Below, piece after piece: positions 36,868 to 45,425 of a DNA stretch of 50,949 nucleotides. Under the pieces are notes generated by a model. That model saw nothing but the letters and a program-made list of their open reading frames with translations. It searched no databases and was not told where the DNA came from. The position numbers and the translations under genes are program-made. This DNA is from Kiritimatiellia bacterium (lineage in GTDB: Bacteria; Verrucomicrobiota; Kiritimatiellia; RFP12; UBA3636). The stretch lies in assembly GCA_017648065.1 (NCBI GenBank), contig JAGCJJ010000022.1, positions 1-50,949 on the forward strand, given 5' to 3'. Each line of letters starts with the position of its first letter. Positions within the stretch are counted from its first letter, which is position 1.

Positions 36868-39612
36868 ATGAGAAACAAACTAAACTTCCTTTCACTAAAG
36901 CTAGCACTTGCAACTGTTGCTTTTCTTGTTGCAGGCTCTGTTGTTGAGGCACAGCAGCCACAAAACAATGCTCCTACTCCTAACCGCCAAACACCAAATG
37001 CTATTAGAAGAGGCAGAACAACAGACAACAATGCAAACAATGCTAAGTCAGCTGCAAATCAGAACAAAGGTGTAAATCAAAATCCAACTGGTGCTGCTCC
37101 TGCAATTCCTTTTGACCAAAGCCCTAACGGACTGAACTTCCAGGATGCTGCTGCAGATTTGCTAATCATGGACTATGCAATGCGCACAGGCCGTTTGGTT
37201 GTTAAAGACCCTGCCACACCAACTCCACTAATTACACTTCGCTCTACTCCAGAATCACCTCTTTCTGATGAAGAATATCTACTTGCAATTGAATCTGTAC
37301 TCAACCTCAATGGAATTGCTCTTGAAAAAGATGGAGACAAATTCTTAAAGGTATTCCCAAGCACAGAATTCCATCGCCGCGGTATTAAGGGAGATATTGT
37401 TTCTGACGTAACAAAAAAGGATGCAATTCTTCCTGAGGATGGCCGCTTTGTTACTCGCACAATTCGTCTTAACTACATCACAATTGAAGAAGCTAAGGCA
37501 ATTGTTGAAGGTTTCGTTCGCACAGGCTCACAGATTCAGACATTTGAGCGTGATAACAGCTTCCGTATTACAGACTCAGTTGAGAATGTAAACCGCATCA
37601 TTGAAATGCTTTCACATTTGGACAAGCCAATCCCTGCACTTGAAGAGACAACAATCATCAAGATTCAGTATGCAAAGGCAACTGAAATCAAAGATCGCTT
37701 GATGGAAATTGTAAATGATGCTCAAGAGCAGCAAGAGAAAAGCAAAAATGCAGCAACAGAGCGTACATCTGGTGCACCAGGCACATTTAATCGCCAATTG
37801 CCACCAGGAGTACCAGGAAATCGCTGGAACAACCGCAATCAGCAACAAAACCAGCAGAACAACAAGCCAGCAGGCAATGCTGCTATTGATGCAGCTGTAG
37901 CAGATGCACAGCGTGGCATAATTCGTGGCAAGGTAAGCATTTTTGCAGACGAGCGCACAAACATTCTGATTGTTATTACCCGCAAAGAGAATTTGGTTTT
38001 CTTCGAGAAGCTAATCAAAGAGCTTGATATCCCAACAGCACCAAGTGTACTTGCTGAAGTAATTCGCCTAGAGCATGCTGTTGCTGAGGATGTTGCTAAG
38101 CTTCTTAATGATCTTGTCAGCGAAACAAAAAAGGATTCTGACGACAATAAAGTCCGCAGAGAAGAATCAACCTCAAACAATTCTGACAACAAATCATCTA
38201 CCCAGCAAAAACTTCCTACTGGTGTAAATACACAAATGATTGGACAGTTAGATTCTGACAACATCAAAATTCTTTCTGACGAGCGCACAAACTCATTGCT
38301 AATTATGGCTCCATCTCTAGACATGGGTGTAATTAAGAACATAATAAAGAATATCGATATTATGCTATCTCAGGTTGTTATCGAAACAGCTATTGTTTCT
38401 GTTGACTTCAATGACACAACAGAAACAGGCGTTGATTGGTTCCAATCCACTCTTAGCAGATTCAATGGAGATTTTAACTTTGCTTCATCAGGCGGTGGCG
38501 GTCAATATAAATTTTCTGAGAAAAATGTTGCTAATGCAGGTAAAGATTTAGCAAATCTACTTCCTGAAGGTGGAGCAAATCTTATTGCGACTTTTACCGA
38601 CTTAAATCTAAGTGTAATTCTAAGAGCTATTGAGTCTGATTCTCGCTCTCGACTACTAAGTTCTCCAAGAATAACAACCCAAGACAACAAGGAAGCTGTT
38701 CTAGAATCAACTAAACGTATTTACTGGAAAGAAGGAACAACTTACTACGGCGAAGACTCAGATCGTTCTAGCGACAACATCAAAAATGAAGATATTGGTA
38801 TTAAGTTAACTATAACTCCACGCATCAATAAAAAAGGTTTCATAAACCTTACAATTGAGCAGGAGATGCAAACTCATGATGGTAACTATAGTAATGTTAC
38901 AGACAAAGGCGGTGAATATCCTATATTGAACACTCGTAAAATGGGTGCAGATGTAGCAGTACAAAGTGGAGAAACTGTTGTTCTTGGTGGTTTAGCTCAA
39001 AACCAAATTATCGTAACACAATCTAAAGTACCTATTCTTGGAAGTATTCCTCTTCTTGGCAGATTGTTCCGATATGAAGAAGAAAGAAACTCACGCACAG
39101 AAATTATTGTTTTCATCACTCCTCGCGTAATCGATACACCTGCACAAATTGAGGACGATGCACGTAAAGTTCGTGCTACACTTGACACAGATGGTGTTTG
39201 GGATAGTGGTTGGTCATATAGCCGTCTTGCTGACCAAAAAACAGAAGATGATCGTAAGACTTATATAGAAAATTCACGCAAAACAGTTGAGAAGCCAAAC
39301 ACTCCTCTATCTGGTTATCTAACCAATACAAACGAGGAAAATGGTTTTGATAATCCTGCAAAGGACAAGACTACAAATCCAGATGGAACAGAAACAAAGC
39401 TTCCTTACATTCACTTTACTGAAGCTGAGAATCTTCGCTCTCTTCCTAATGGCGTAGTTCTCCCTACAGAACAAGCTACACAAGAAGTCGAAGAAGAACC
39501 AGCGAAGGAGGAGCCTACACAAAGTGAAACCACAACTCCTCCTGAATCACAAACCGAATTTGACAAAGTTCTTGATTCTATAATTGAAGAAACAACTCCT
39601 GAAGACAAATAG
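36868..39612 (+). CDS. gspD: Type II secretion/type IV pilus secretin (GspD)
   Basis: 914 residues, longer than typical GspD. Signal peptide LKLALATVAFLVAGSVVEA. The N0 domain is near ~70-165 and N1-N3 ring domains at ~185-490 (TIRLNYITIEEAKAIVEGF; IKIQYAKATEIKDRLMEIV; VIRLEHAVAEDVAKLLNDL), interrupted by Asn/Gln-rich and Ser/Asp-rich loops. The secretin barrel spans ~500-755 with VVLGGLAQNQ, VPILGSIPLLGRLF and EIIVFITPRVID. A ~150-residue Glu/Thr/Pro-rich tail follows; secretin tails may bind a pilotin. It forms the outer-membrane channel. Confidence 0.93.
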   Translation: MRNKLNFLSLKLALATVAFLVAGSVVEAQQPQNNAPTPNRQTPNAIRRGRTTDNNANNAKSAANQNKGVNQNPTGAAPAIPFDQSPNGLNFQDAAADLLIMDYAMRTGRLVVKDPATPTPLITLRSTPESPLSDEEYLLAIESVLNLNGIALEKDGDKFLKVFPSTEFHRRGIKGDIVSDVTKKDAILPEDGRFVTRTIRLNYITIEEAKAIVEGFVRTGSQIQTFERDNSFRITDSVENVNRIIEMLSHLDKPIPALEETTIIKIQYAKATEIKDRLMEIVNDAQEQQEKSKNAATERTSGAPGTFNRQLPPGVPGNRWNNRNQQQNQQNNKPAGNAAIDAAVADAQRGIIRGKVSIFADERTNILIVITRKENLVFFEKLIKELDIPTAPSVLAEVIRLEHAVAEDVAKLLNDLVSETKKDSDDNKVRREESTSNNSDNKSSTQQKLPTGVNTQMIGQLDSDNIKILSDERTNSLLIMAPSLDMGVIKNIIKNIDIMLSQVVIETAIVSVDFNDTTETGVDWFQSTLSRFNGDFNFASSGGGGQYKFSEKNVANAGKDLANLLPEGGANLIATFTDLNLSVILRAIESDSRSRLLSSPRITTQDNKEAVLESTKRIYWKEGTTYYGEDSDRSSDNIKNEDIGIKLTITPRINKKGFINLTIEQEMQTHDGNYSNVTDKGGEYPILNTRKMGADVAVQSGETVVLGGLAQNQIIVTQSKVPILGSIPLLGRLFRYEEERNSRTEIIVFITPRVIDTPAQIEDDARKVRATLDTDGVWDSGWSYSRLADQKTEDDRKTYIENSRKTVEKPNTPLSGYLTNTNEENGFDNPAKDKTTNPDGTETKLPYIHFTEAENLRSLPNGVVLPTEQATQEVEEEPAKEEPTQSETTTPPESQTEFDKVLDSIIEETTPEDK

Positions 39613-39632
39613 CAAAATCCAGGGAAAATAGA

Positions 39633-40436
39633 ATGAATATGGACGAATTAGAACAGAAATATTTACTTCAATACAAATATAGTTTACCACTAAGACAACA
39701 GTTAAATGCTGTTATTAAGAGCTTCCCTCTTTCTGGGCGTGCTGCTAAAACTTTTCTTGATGTAGGTATGCCAAATCCTATAATGTCAAAGGAATTGCGC
39801 AGAGCTGGTGGTAGCTGGTCAACAGTTGTTCGCTCTCCTAAACTTTTGGAAATAACATCAAAAATATTGGAAGATCAGAATGTTACTTGTTTAGGTGTAA
39901 ATGGTGAACTTCCATATTTAGACCAATCATTCGACTATATGATTGTTGCATTAGATATTCTTCCTGCAATGTCATCCACAGAAAAATTCTTAAAGGAATG
40001 CCATCGTATTTTGAAGCCCAATGGCAGACTTATTATTGCAATTCAAACAAAGCGCCCATTAAGTTTAATTACTGTTTTAAGAAATAAGCTTGCAAAGCGT
40101 ATAAATGGTTTTACTCCTATCAATATTGCTCTTTCTCAAAGAGATATCTTCCATTTATTCAATGCAGGATATAATGTAATAGCTTGTGAGAATTATTCAA
40201 AATTCTTCACCGAGATTGCTCGTATTAAAGAATATGAATTATCAATCACAAATTGTGCTACAAAGAAAAAAGCACCAAGCTATTGGTGGGCAAATCAGTT
40301 AGATTTCTTTCTCATTGGCGCTAAAGGACATATCTCCGTAATTACAGCGGAACGCAAGCAATGGAGAGAGCGTATTTCTCCTGTACTTGCAGATGGTCGC
40401 TCAATGCAAGAGGCAGTGCTATCTCAGCGCTTATAA
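39633..40436 (+). CDS. Class I SAM-dependent methyltransferase-like protein
   Basis: 267 residues with Methyltransf_11-like features: FLDVGMPNPIMSKELRRAG where a GxGxG loop is usual, DQSFDYMIVALDILPAMSS, and ECHRILKPNGRLIIAIQT. The glycine loop is atypical, so activity is not assured. It lies 21 nt after gspD and may modify a secretion or envelope substrate; this is only contextual. The C-terminal ~80 residues (WWANQLDFFLIGAKG) are not recognised. Confidence 0.65.
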   Translation: MNMDELEQKYLLQYKYSLPLRQQLNAVIKSFPLSGRAAKTFLDVGMPNPIMSKELRRAGGSWSTVVRSPKLLEITSKILEDQNVTCLGVNGELPYLDQSFDYMIVALDILPAMSSTEKFLKECHRILKPNGRLIIAIQTKRPLSLITVLRNKLAKRINGFTPINIALSQRDIFHLFNAGYNVIACENYSKFFTEIARIKEYELSITNCATKKKAPSYWWANQLDFFLIGAKGHISVITAERKQWRERISPVLADGRSMQEAVLSQRL

Positions 40437-40462
40437 CGTCTTTTTCAGATACTTATATTTTT

Positions 40463-41275
40463 ATGAAAAAACAATTTTTTGTAGCAATTTTTTGCTCTTT
40501 TATTTCATGCGCAATTGCTGAAGAAACTACTCAGCCAGCAACAGCTATTAAAGCCCCTGCTGTCGCCCAATTTTTACAATCAAATACAAATGCGGCACCT
40601 ACTACCCTAACTGCAGAAATGCTAATGCTTGATTGTATTAATCGCTTTCCTCCTGAGGAGCTTCAGCTTATCGGTCGATTGACGATGAGACGTCGCTACG
40701 GAATAGAAATGGCAGAATATGACTTCAAGGCAAATGTTTGCTGGGGAACCGCAGAACCTTATGCTACATATAAATTCTATTCTCTAAAAGGAGAATTAGC
40801 TGACCATGTAACAATAAAACGCAATGCTACCGGAGAAATTACCCTATTCAGAAATATAAAAACAGAATCTGGTGCAACAATTCTTCCTCCAAAAGCTACA
40901 GATAGAATTCTTGGCTCTGATGTAACATGGATTGATGCAACTATGGATTTTCTATGGTGGAAAAATCCTGAGATCATCGGAAGCGGAGATATTAAGGGAA
41001 GAGATTGCGATATAATCAAGCTTAGTTCTCCAGAACCAACAGATGATTGTACATTTGGTAAGGTTTGGTTGGACAAAGCACAGCGCGTGCTTATGCAAGC
41101 TACACAAAATGACAAAGATGGCAAAGAGACTCGCAGAATGTGGGTTCGTGCTGTTCAGAAGCTTGAAGTAGCTAAAGATGACGAGCGCTGGGTCATTAAA
41201 GACCTTGAGGTTGAGACCACAGGCTCAGGACACCGCACACGATTACATTTTGACGATGTCAAAATCGTTAGGTAG
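40463..41275 (+). CDS. LolA-like outer-membrane lipoprotein-sorting family protein
   Basis: 270 residues from the ATG at 40463, which begins the signal peptide MKKQFFVAIFCSFISCAIA; longer in-frame starts overlap the methyltransferase gene. The mature part resembles the uncharacterised lipoprotein-sorting (TP0789-like) branch of the LolA/LppX fold: LIGRLTMRRRYG, IIGSGDIKGRDCDIIKL, GKVWLDKAQRVLMQA and RRMWVRAVQKLEVA. It is periplasmic and probably carries or binds lipid-modified cargo. The gene may be read from the secretin operon. Confidence 0.7.
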   Translation: MKKQFFVAIFCSFISCAIAEETTQPATAIKAPAVAQFLQSNTNAAPTTLTAEMLMLDCINRFPPEELQLIGRLTMRRRYGIEMAEYDFKANVCWGTAEPYATYKFYSLKGELADHVTIKRNATGEITLFRNIKTESGATILPPKATDRILGSDVTWIDATMDFLWWKNPEIIGSGDIKGRDCDIIKLSSPEPTDDCTFGKVWLDKAQRVLMQATQNDKDGKETRRMWVRAVQKLEVAKDDERWVIKDLEVETTGSGHRTRLHFDDVKIVR

Positions 41276-41383
41276 CATGGAGGGCTGAAGCCCTTTGCCC
41301 CAATATATTTTTCTAAAAACATCCTCATATTGGTAATAAATTTTGGTGCTGTTTCGGCAATGGAACTGCACCACATTTGTTAA

Positions 41384-41418
41384 TTGCTTTCGATTGTATA
41401 ATTATGATATAATTATAC
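41384..41418 (+). promoter_or_regulatory. nifU promoter with overlapping palindrome
   Basis: TTGCTT (41384-41389) and TATAAT (41408-41413) with an 18-bp spacer. A perfect 10-bp inverted repeat, GTATAATTAT (41396-41405) and ATAATTATAC (41409-41418) around GAT, covers the -10. It lies ~44 bp before the nifU ATG. Confidence 0.6.
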
Positions 41419-41461
41419 GAAATTAACTTATACTATTTTACGCTTTTTATGAGGCAATATT

Positions 41462-42313
41462 ATGTGGAATTATACAGATAAAGTTTTAGATCATTTTCAT
41501 AACCCTCGCAATGTAGGAAAAATTGAAAATCCAGATGGTGTTGGTCAGGTTGGTGCACTCGCATGTGGCGATGCTCTTACTCTTATGTTCAAGCTAGACG
41601 AAAATGGCAAAATCGCTGATGTGAAATTCCAGACCTTTGGATGTGCATCTGCTATTGCTTCTTCTTCTGCCCTAACAGAAATGATTAAAGGCATGACTCT
41701 TGAGGAAGCTCAGAAAGTAACAAACCAAGATATCGCAGAATTTCTTGGCGGACTTCCTGAAGAAAAAATGCACTGCTCAGTAATGGGCCGTGAAGCATTG
41801 GAAGCAGCAATTCACAATTACAAGACTGGCGAAACAACAATGCGCTCAGTTGGCGATGATCCAGTAATCTGCCAATGCTTTGATATTCACAAGTCAGAGA
41901 TTGTTAAACTTGCAACAGAAAATCACCTTACAACAGTTGAGCAAATCACAAACTATTGCAAGGCTGGTGGTGCTTGCGGCAAGTGCAAGGCTGATATCCA
42001 AGAGATTCTAAACTCTGTTACTCATACAGAGGCTGCTGCACCTAAAGAAGAAGCAAAGCCTCGTGCAATGACTCAGCTACAAAAGATGAAGCTTATTGAG
42101 CAGACAATCGAGACAGAGGTTCGCCCACTATTGCAGCGTGATGGCGGCGATATTGAACTAATCGATATTCGTGGCAATGAGGTTGTAATTGCATTCCGTG
42201 GCATGTGCGCAGGCTGTCGCTCAGCACACATTACAAAGCAGCTTCTTGTAGAAGCAAAGCTAAAAGAATTTGTTACTCCTGAAATTACAGTAGTAGAAGA
42301 AGGTGAGGCATAA
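41462..42313 (+). CDS. nifU: Full-length Fe-S cluster scaffold NifU
   Basis: 283 residues with the complete three-part layout. The IscU domain (~1-125) has Cys in ALACGDALTLMFK, FGCASAIASSSALTEM and HCSVMGREAL. The BFD-like [2Fe-2S] domain (~135-185) has ICQCF and KAGGACGKCKADI. The NifU C-terminal domain (~205-283) has LQRDGGDIELIDIRGNEVV and GMCAGCRSAHI. Full NifU is the usual general Fe-S scaffold in anaerobes without a nitrogenase, and no nif gene is near. It lies 3 nt before nifS. Confidence 0.96.
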   Translation: MWNYTDKVLDHFHNPRNVGKIENPDGVGQVGALACGDALTLMFKLDENGKIADVKFQTFGCASAIASSSALTEMIKGMTLEEAQKVTNQDIAEFLGGLPEEKMHCSVMGREALEAAIHNYKTGETTMRSVGDDPVICQCFDIHKSEIVKLATENHLTTVEQITNYCKAGGACGKCKADIQEILNSVTHTEAAAPKEEAKPRAMTQLQKMKLIEQTIETEVRPLLQRDGGDIELIDIRGNEVVIAFRGMCAGCRSAHITKQLLVEAKLKEFVTPEITVVEEGEA

Positions 42314-42316
42314 AAA

Positions 42317-43483
42317 ATGAGCAGACTTGCTTATTTAGATAACAATGCAACAACTCAGGTTGCACCTGAGGTACTAGAGGAGATGCTCCCATTCTTCAAA
42401 GAATATTATGGCAATCCTTCCAGTATGCATGCATTCGGTGGCGTAGTGCAAAAGAAGGTAGATGCTGCTCGTGAGAAGCTAGCAGCTCTATTACATGCAG
42501 ACCCATCAGAAATTATTTTCACAAGCTGTGGCAGTGAGTCCGATAATACAGCTATCTTCGGCACAGCAAATGCAATGGGCCCAGGCAGCACAATTATTAC
42601 CACACGCGTTGAGCATCCAGCTGTGCTTCAGCCATGCCGTAAGCTTAAGGAGCTCGGCTATAAGGTTTTTGAAATCGGTGTACATGGTGATGGCACACTT
42701 GATATGGACGAGTACAAGGCTGCTCTTTCTGCACCTGGCAAAAAGCTTGTTACAATGATGTGGGCAAACAATGAAACTGGCGTTATTTTCCCAATCAAGG
42801 AATGTGCTGAGCTTGCAAAGGCCGCTGGTGCATATTTCCACACTGATGCAGTTCAAGCAATGGGTAAACTTTCAGAAGTTAATGTTGCAGAAACTCCAGT
42901 TGATATGCTTTCTCTTTCAGGACACAAGCTACATGCACCTAAAGGCATTGGCGCTCTATATGTTCGCAAGGGTACACATTACAATCCATTCCTACTTGGT
43001 GGTCACCAGGAGAATGGCCGCCGTGCTGGCACAGAGAATGTTCCATATATCGTTGGGCTTGGTAAAGCTGCTGAGCTTGCAAAGGCAGACCTTGCCACAG
43101 ATGAAGTAGAAAGAATTAAGCGCCTACGTGATAAGCTTCAGGAGGAGCTGCTAAAGCTTCCTGATGCACGCCTCAATGGATCTCTCACAAAGCGTCTTCC
43201 TAACACATTAAATATCAGCTTTGAATTTATTGAGGGTGAGGCTCTTCTCTATCATCTAAGCGATGCTGGAATTTGCGCTTCATTAGGCTCTGCTTGCTCA
43301 TCTGGTTCTCTTGAGCCTTCTCATGTAATTCGTGCGATGGGCATTCCATTTACAGCTGTTCATGGTTCTCTGCGTTTCAGCCTAAGCCGCTATAACACAG
43401 AGGAAGACATTAACCAAGTAATTGAAGTAATGCCAGGAATTGTAGATAAACTACGCAAGATTTCTCCGTTTGTAAATGCTTAA
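42317..43483 (+). CDS. nifS: Cysteine desulfurase NifS/IscS
   Basis: 388 residues. It starts RLAYLDNNATTQVAPEVLE. The PLP Lys is in SLSGHKLHAPKGIGALY (~205). The catalytic Cys is in LGSACSSGSLEPSHVIRAMG (~328). PLP-Asp/His region: YFHTDAVQAMGK. It supplies persulfide sulfur to NifU. It starts just after the nifU stop with a GGTGAGG ribosome site in the nifU end, so the pair is translationally coupled. The short Cys loop fits class I desulfurases. Confidence 0.96.
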   Translation: MSRLAYLDNNATTQVAPEVLEEMLPFFKEYYGNPSSMHAFGGVVQKKVDAAREKLAALLHADPSEIIFTSCGSESDNTAIFGTANAMGPGSTIITTRVEHPAVLQPCRKLKELGYKVFEIGVHGDGTLDMDEYKAALSAPGKKLVTMMWANNETGVIFPIKECAELAKAAGAYFHTDAVQAMGKLSEVNVAETPVDMLSLSGHKLHAPKGIGALYVRKGTHYNPFLLGGHQENGRRAGTENVPYIVGLGKAAELAKADLATDEVERIKRLRDKLQEELLKLPDARLNGSLTKRLPNTLNISFEFIEGEALLYHLSDAGICASLGSACSSGSLEPSHVIRAMGIPFTAVHGSLRFSLSRYNTEEDINQVIEVMPGIVDKLRKISPFVNA

Positions 43484-43526
43484 CCCATTTTGATAATTTA
43501 CAAGTAAATTTATTGATGGATATCTT

Positions 43527-44900
43527 ATGAAAGAAGCAAATCAAACCTTTGTTGTTCCAGCAAAAAATGAAGAGCGTCCTCTTATTAAGAAAAAAGCAAC
43601 AATACTAATTCTCTCAGGTCCTCAGCAAGGCAAAGAGGTTATTATTGAATCTACTCCATTTTCAATTGGTTCAAGTGACTCCTGCGATTTGCAGCTAAAA
43701 GACACAGCTGTTTCTCGTAAACACTGCATTATCAATTCTGATGATCATACATTTTCAATTGAGGATACAAATAGCACAAACGGCTCCTTCCTTTGTGGGT
43801 TACGCATTATGCATGCATATCTCACACCGGGCTCAGAGCTTCGTTTAGGCAATACACGCTTGCTATTCTCCCCTTCTCTTGAATTGGCTGACATCCCATT
43901 AAGCAGCAAGAATCATTTCGGCAATGCGATTGGTGCCAGTGATCCAATGCGCCGCATTTTCTATTTAGCAGAAAGCTATGCACCAACAGATGCTACAATT
44001 ATGCTTACTGGTGAAACTGGTACAGGCAAGGAAATTCTTGCAGAAGAAATTCATAAGCATAGCAAACGCAAAGATAAACCTTTTGTAGTAATTGATTGTA
44101 CATCAATTTCTCGTGATATCGTAGAGAGTGAGCTCTTTGGTCACATCAAAGGTGCATTCACAGGTGCCACAAGTGACAGACCTGGCGCATTTGAAAGTGC
44201 TGATGGTGGCACAGTCTTTCTTGACGAAATTGGTGAACTTCCTCAGGATTTACAGCCAAAGCTTCTTCGCGTATTGGAAAAGCGCGAAATTAAGCGTGTT
44301 GGCTCTAATGAGGTTCGTAAGATTGATGTGCGTATCATTTGTGCAACAAATCGTAATATCAAAAAAGAAATCAGCGAAGGCAATTTCCGCGAAGATTTAT
44401 ACTATCGCCTCTCTGTAGTAAATATTGAGCTTCCTCCTCTAAGAGAACATAAGGAGGATATCCCTCTGCTTACAGAGACATTTATGAACAGACTTCATAA
44501 TGCTAATGCACGCGATGAAATTCAGGATTTTGATAATGCAATGAAATCATTGATGCACTATGATTGGCCTGGTAACATCCGTGAGCTACGTAACCTAATT
44601 GATCGCGCATATTATCACATTCAAAAGCCTGTTGATATTCTGCAGTGTCTCCAATACGGTACCCTTTTGAAGCAATCCAGCAACGAAGCTAATAACGATA
44701 ATAATGCACCTTCAAATACAGTTGATACAACAAAGCCATTCAAGGATGAGAAGAATCGACTGATAGATGATTTTGAGCGTCAGTATATCAAAGAGCTTTT
44801 AGCACGCAACAATGGTAATGTTTCTAAATCAGCTCGTGAGGCAGATATTGAAAGAGCATATCTACAGCGCTTGATTAAGAAATATGGAATAAACACATAG
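43527..44900 (+). CDS. FHA-domain sigma-54 activator (AAA+, Fis-type HTH)
   Basis: 457 residues. An N-terminal FHA domain (~25-110) reads PFSIGSSDSCDLQLKD, VSRKHCII and NSTNGSFLCG, a phosphothreonine reader. The AAA+ core (~135-365) has Walker A GETGTGKEILAEEI, the sigma-54 loop GAFTGATSD, Walker B GGTVFLDEIGEL and WPGNIRELRNLIDRA. The C-terminal HTH (~420-457) is NNGNVSKSAREADIERAYLQ. It activates sigma-54 promoters, probably in response to a Ser/Thr kinase, which is not seen here. It starts 43 nt after nifS. Confidence 0.93.
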   Translation: MKEANQTFVVPAKNEERPLIKKKATILILSGPQQGKEVIIESTPFSIGSSDSCDLQLKDTAVSRKHCIINSDDHTFSIEDTNSTNGSFLCGLRIMHAYLTPGSELRLGNTRLLFSPSLELADIPLSSKNHFGNAIGASDPMRRIFYLAESYAPTDATIMLTGETGTGKEILAEEIHKHSKRKDKPFVVIDCTSISRDIVESELFGHIKGAFTGATSDRPGAFESADGGTVFLDEIGELPQDLQPKLLRVLEKREIKRVGSNEVRKIDVRIICATNRNIKKEISEGNFREDLYYRLSVVNIELPPLREHKEDIPLLTETFMNRLHNANARDEIQDFDNAMKSLMHYDWPGNIRELRNLIDRAYYHIQKPVDILQCLQYGTLLKQSSNEANNDNNAPSNTVDTTKPFKDEKNRLIDDFERQYIKELLARNNGNVSKSAREADIERAYLQRLIKKYGINT

Positions 44901-44903
44901 AGC

Positions 44904-45425
44904 ATGATTATAAAAAAACTTCTTACATGGCTTTTCTTTCATAAGCATGATGGCAATGCCAGTAATTTAGAAAACCCAGCAGAGAATCCAATTCTTGCTA
45001 AAGATGCTTTAGGCATCCATGGAGAAAAGCTTGCTGCTGAATTTTTGAAGAGTAAGGGGTTCAAAATAATTGGCGAGCGCGTACACATTGGGATGGATGA
45101 ATTAGATTTAATTGCGATTGATTATCGCAATCCAATGGTTGAACAAATTGTATTTGTAGAAGTAAAGACACGCTCATCAGCACTCTTTGGAGGAGGAAAG
45201 GCAGCAGTTGACACGCGCAAACGCAAAGCTCTTATACGAGCAGCAAAAGGATATTTGAAGAAAACATTTTCAAAGCCACACGCTGTTCGCTTTGACATAA
45301 TCGAGGTAATAAAGAATCAGGATAGCACAGACCCAAATGCATTTGATATCACACATCACGAAAATGCAATAGCACTTCCGAAAGGTCTGATTACTTCTGC
45401 CCTATACAAGAGAACTAATTTTTAA
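44904..45425 (+). CDS. YraN-family (UPF0102) endonuclease-like protein
   Basis: 173 residues; the UPF0102 core is at ~30-145: GIHGEKLAAEFLKSKGFKII, GMDELDLIAI, VFVEVKTRSSALFGGG and KRKALIRAAKGYL. The D...ExK pattern is that of Holliday-junction-resolvase-like nucleases. There is an extra ~30-residue N-terminus and a C-terminal tail. It lies 3 nt after the FHA activator gene and overlaps the next gene by one base (TAATG), so all three are likely translated together. Confidence 0.9.
   Translation: MIIKKLLTWLFFHKHDGNASNLENPAENPILAKDALGIHGEKLAAEFLKSKGFKIIGERVHIGMDELDLIAIDYRNPMVEQIVFVEVKTRSSALFGGGKAAVDTRKRKALIRAAKGYLKKTFSKPHAVRFDIIEVIKNQDSTDPNAFDITHHENAIALPKGLITSALYKRTNF

Noticed and set aside
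41276..41300. AGGGCTGAAGCCCT hairpin after the LolA-like gene as a terminator
   Set aside because: The stem has only five firm pairs and no U-tract, too weak to call.
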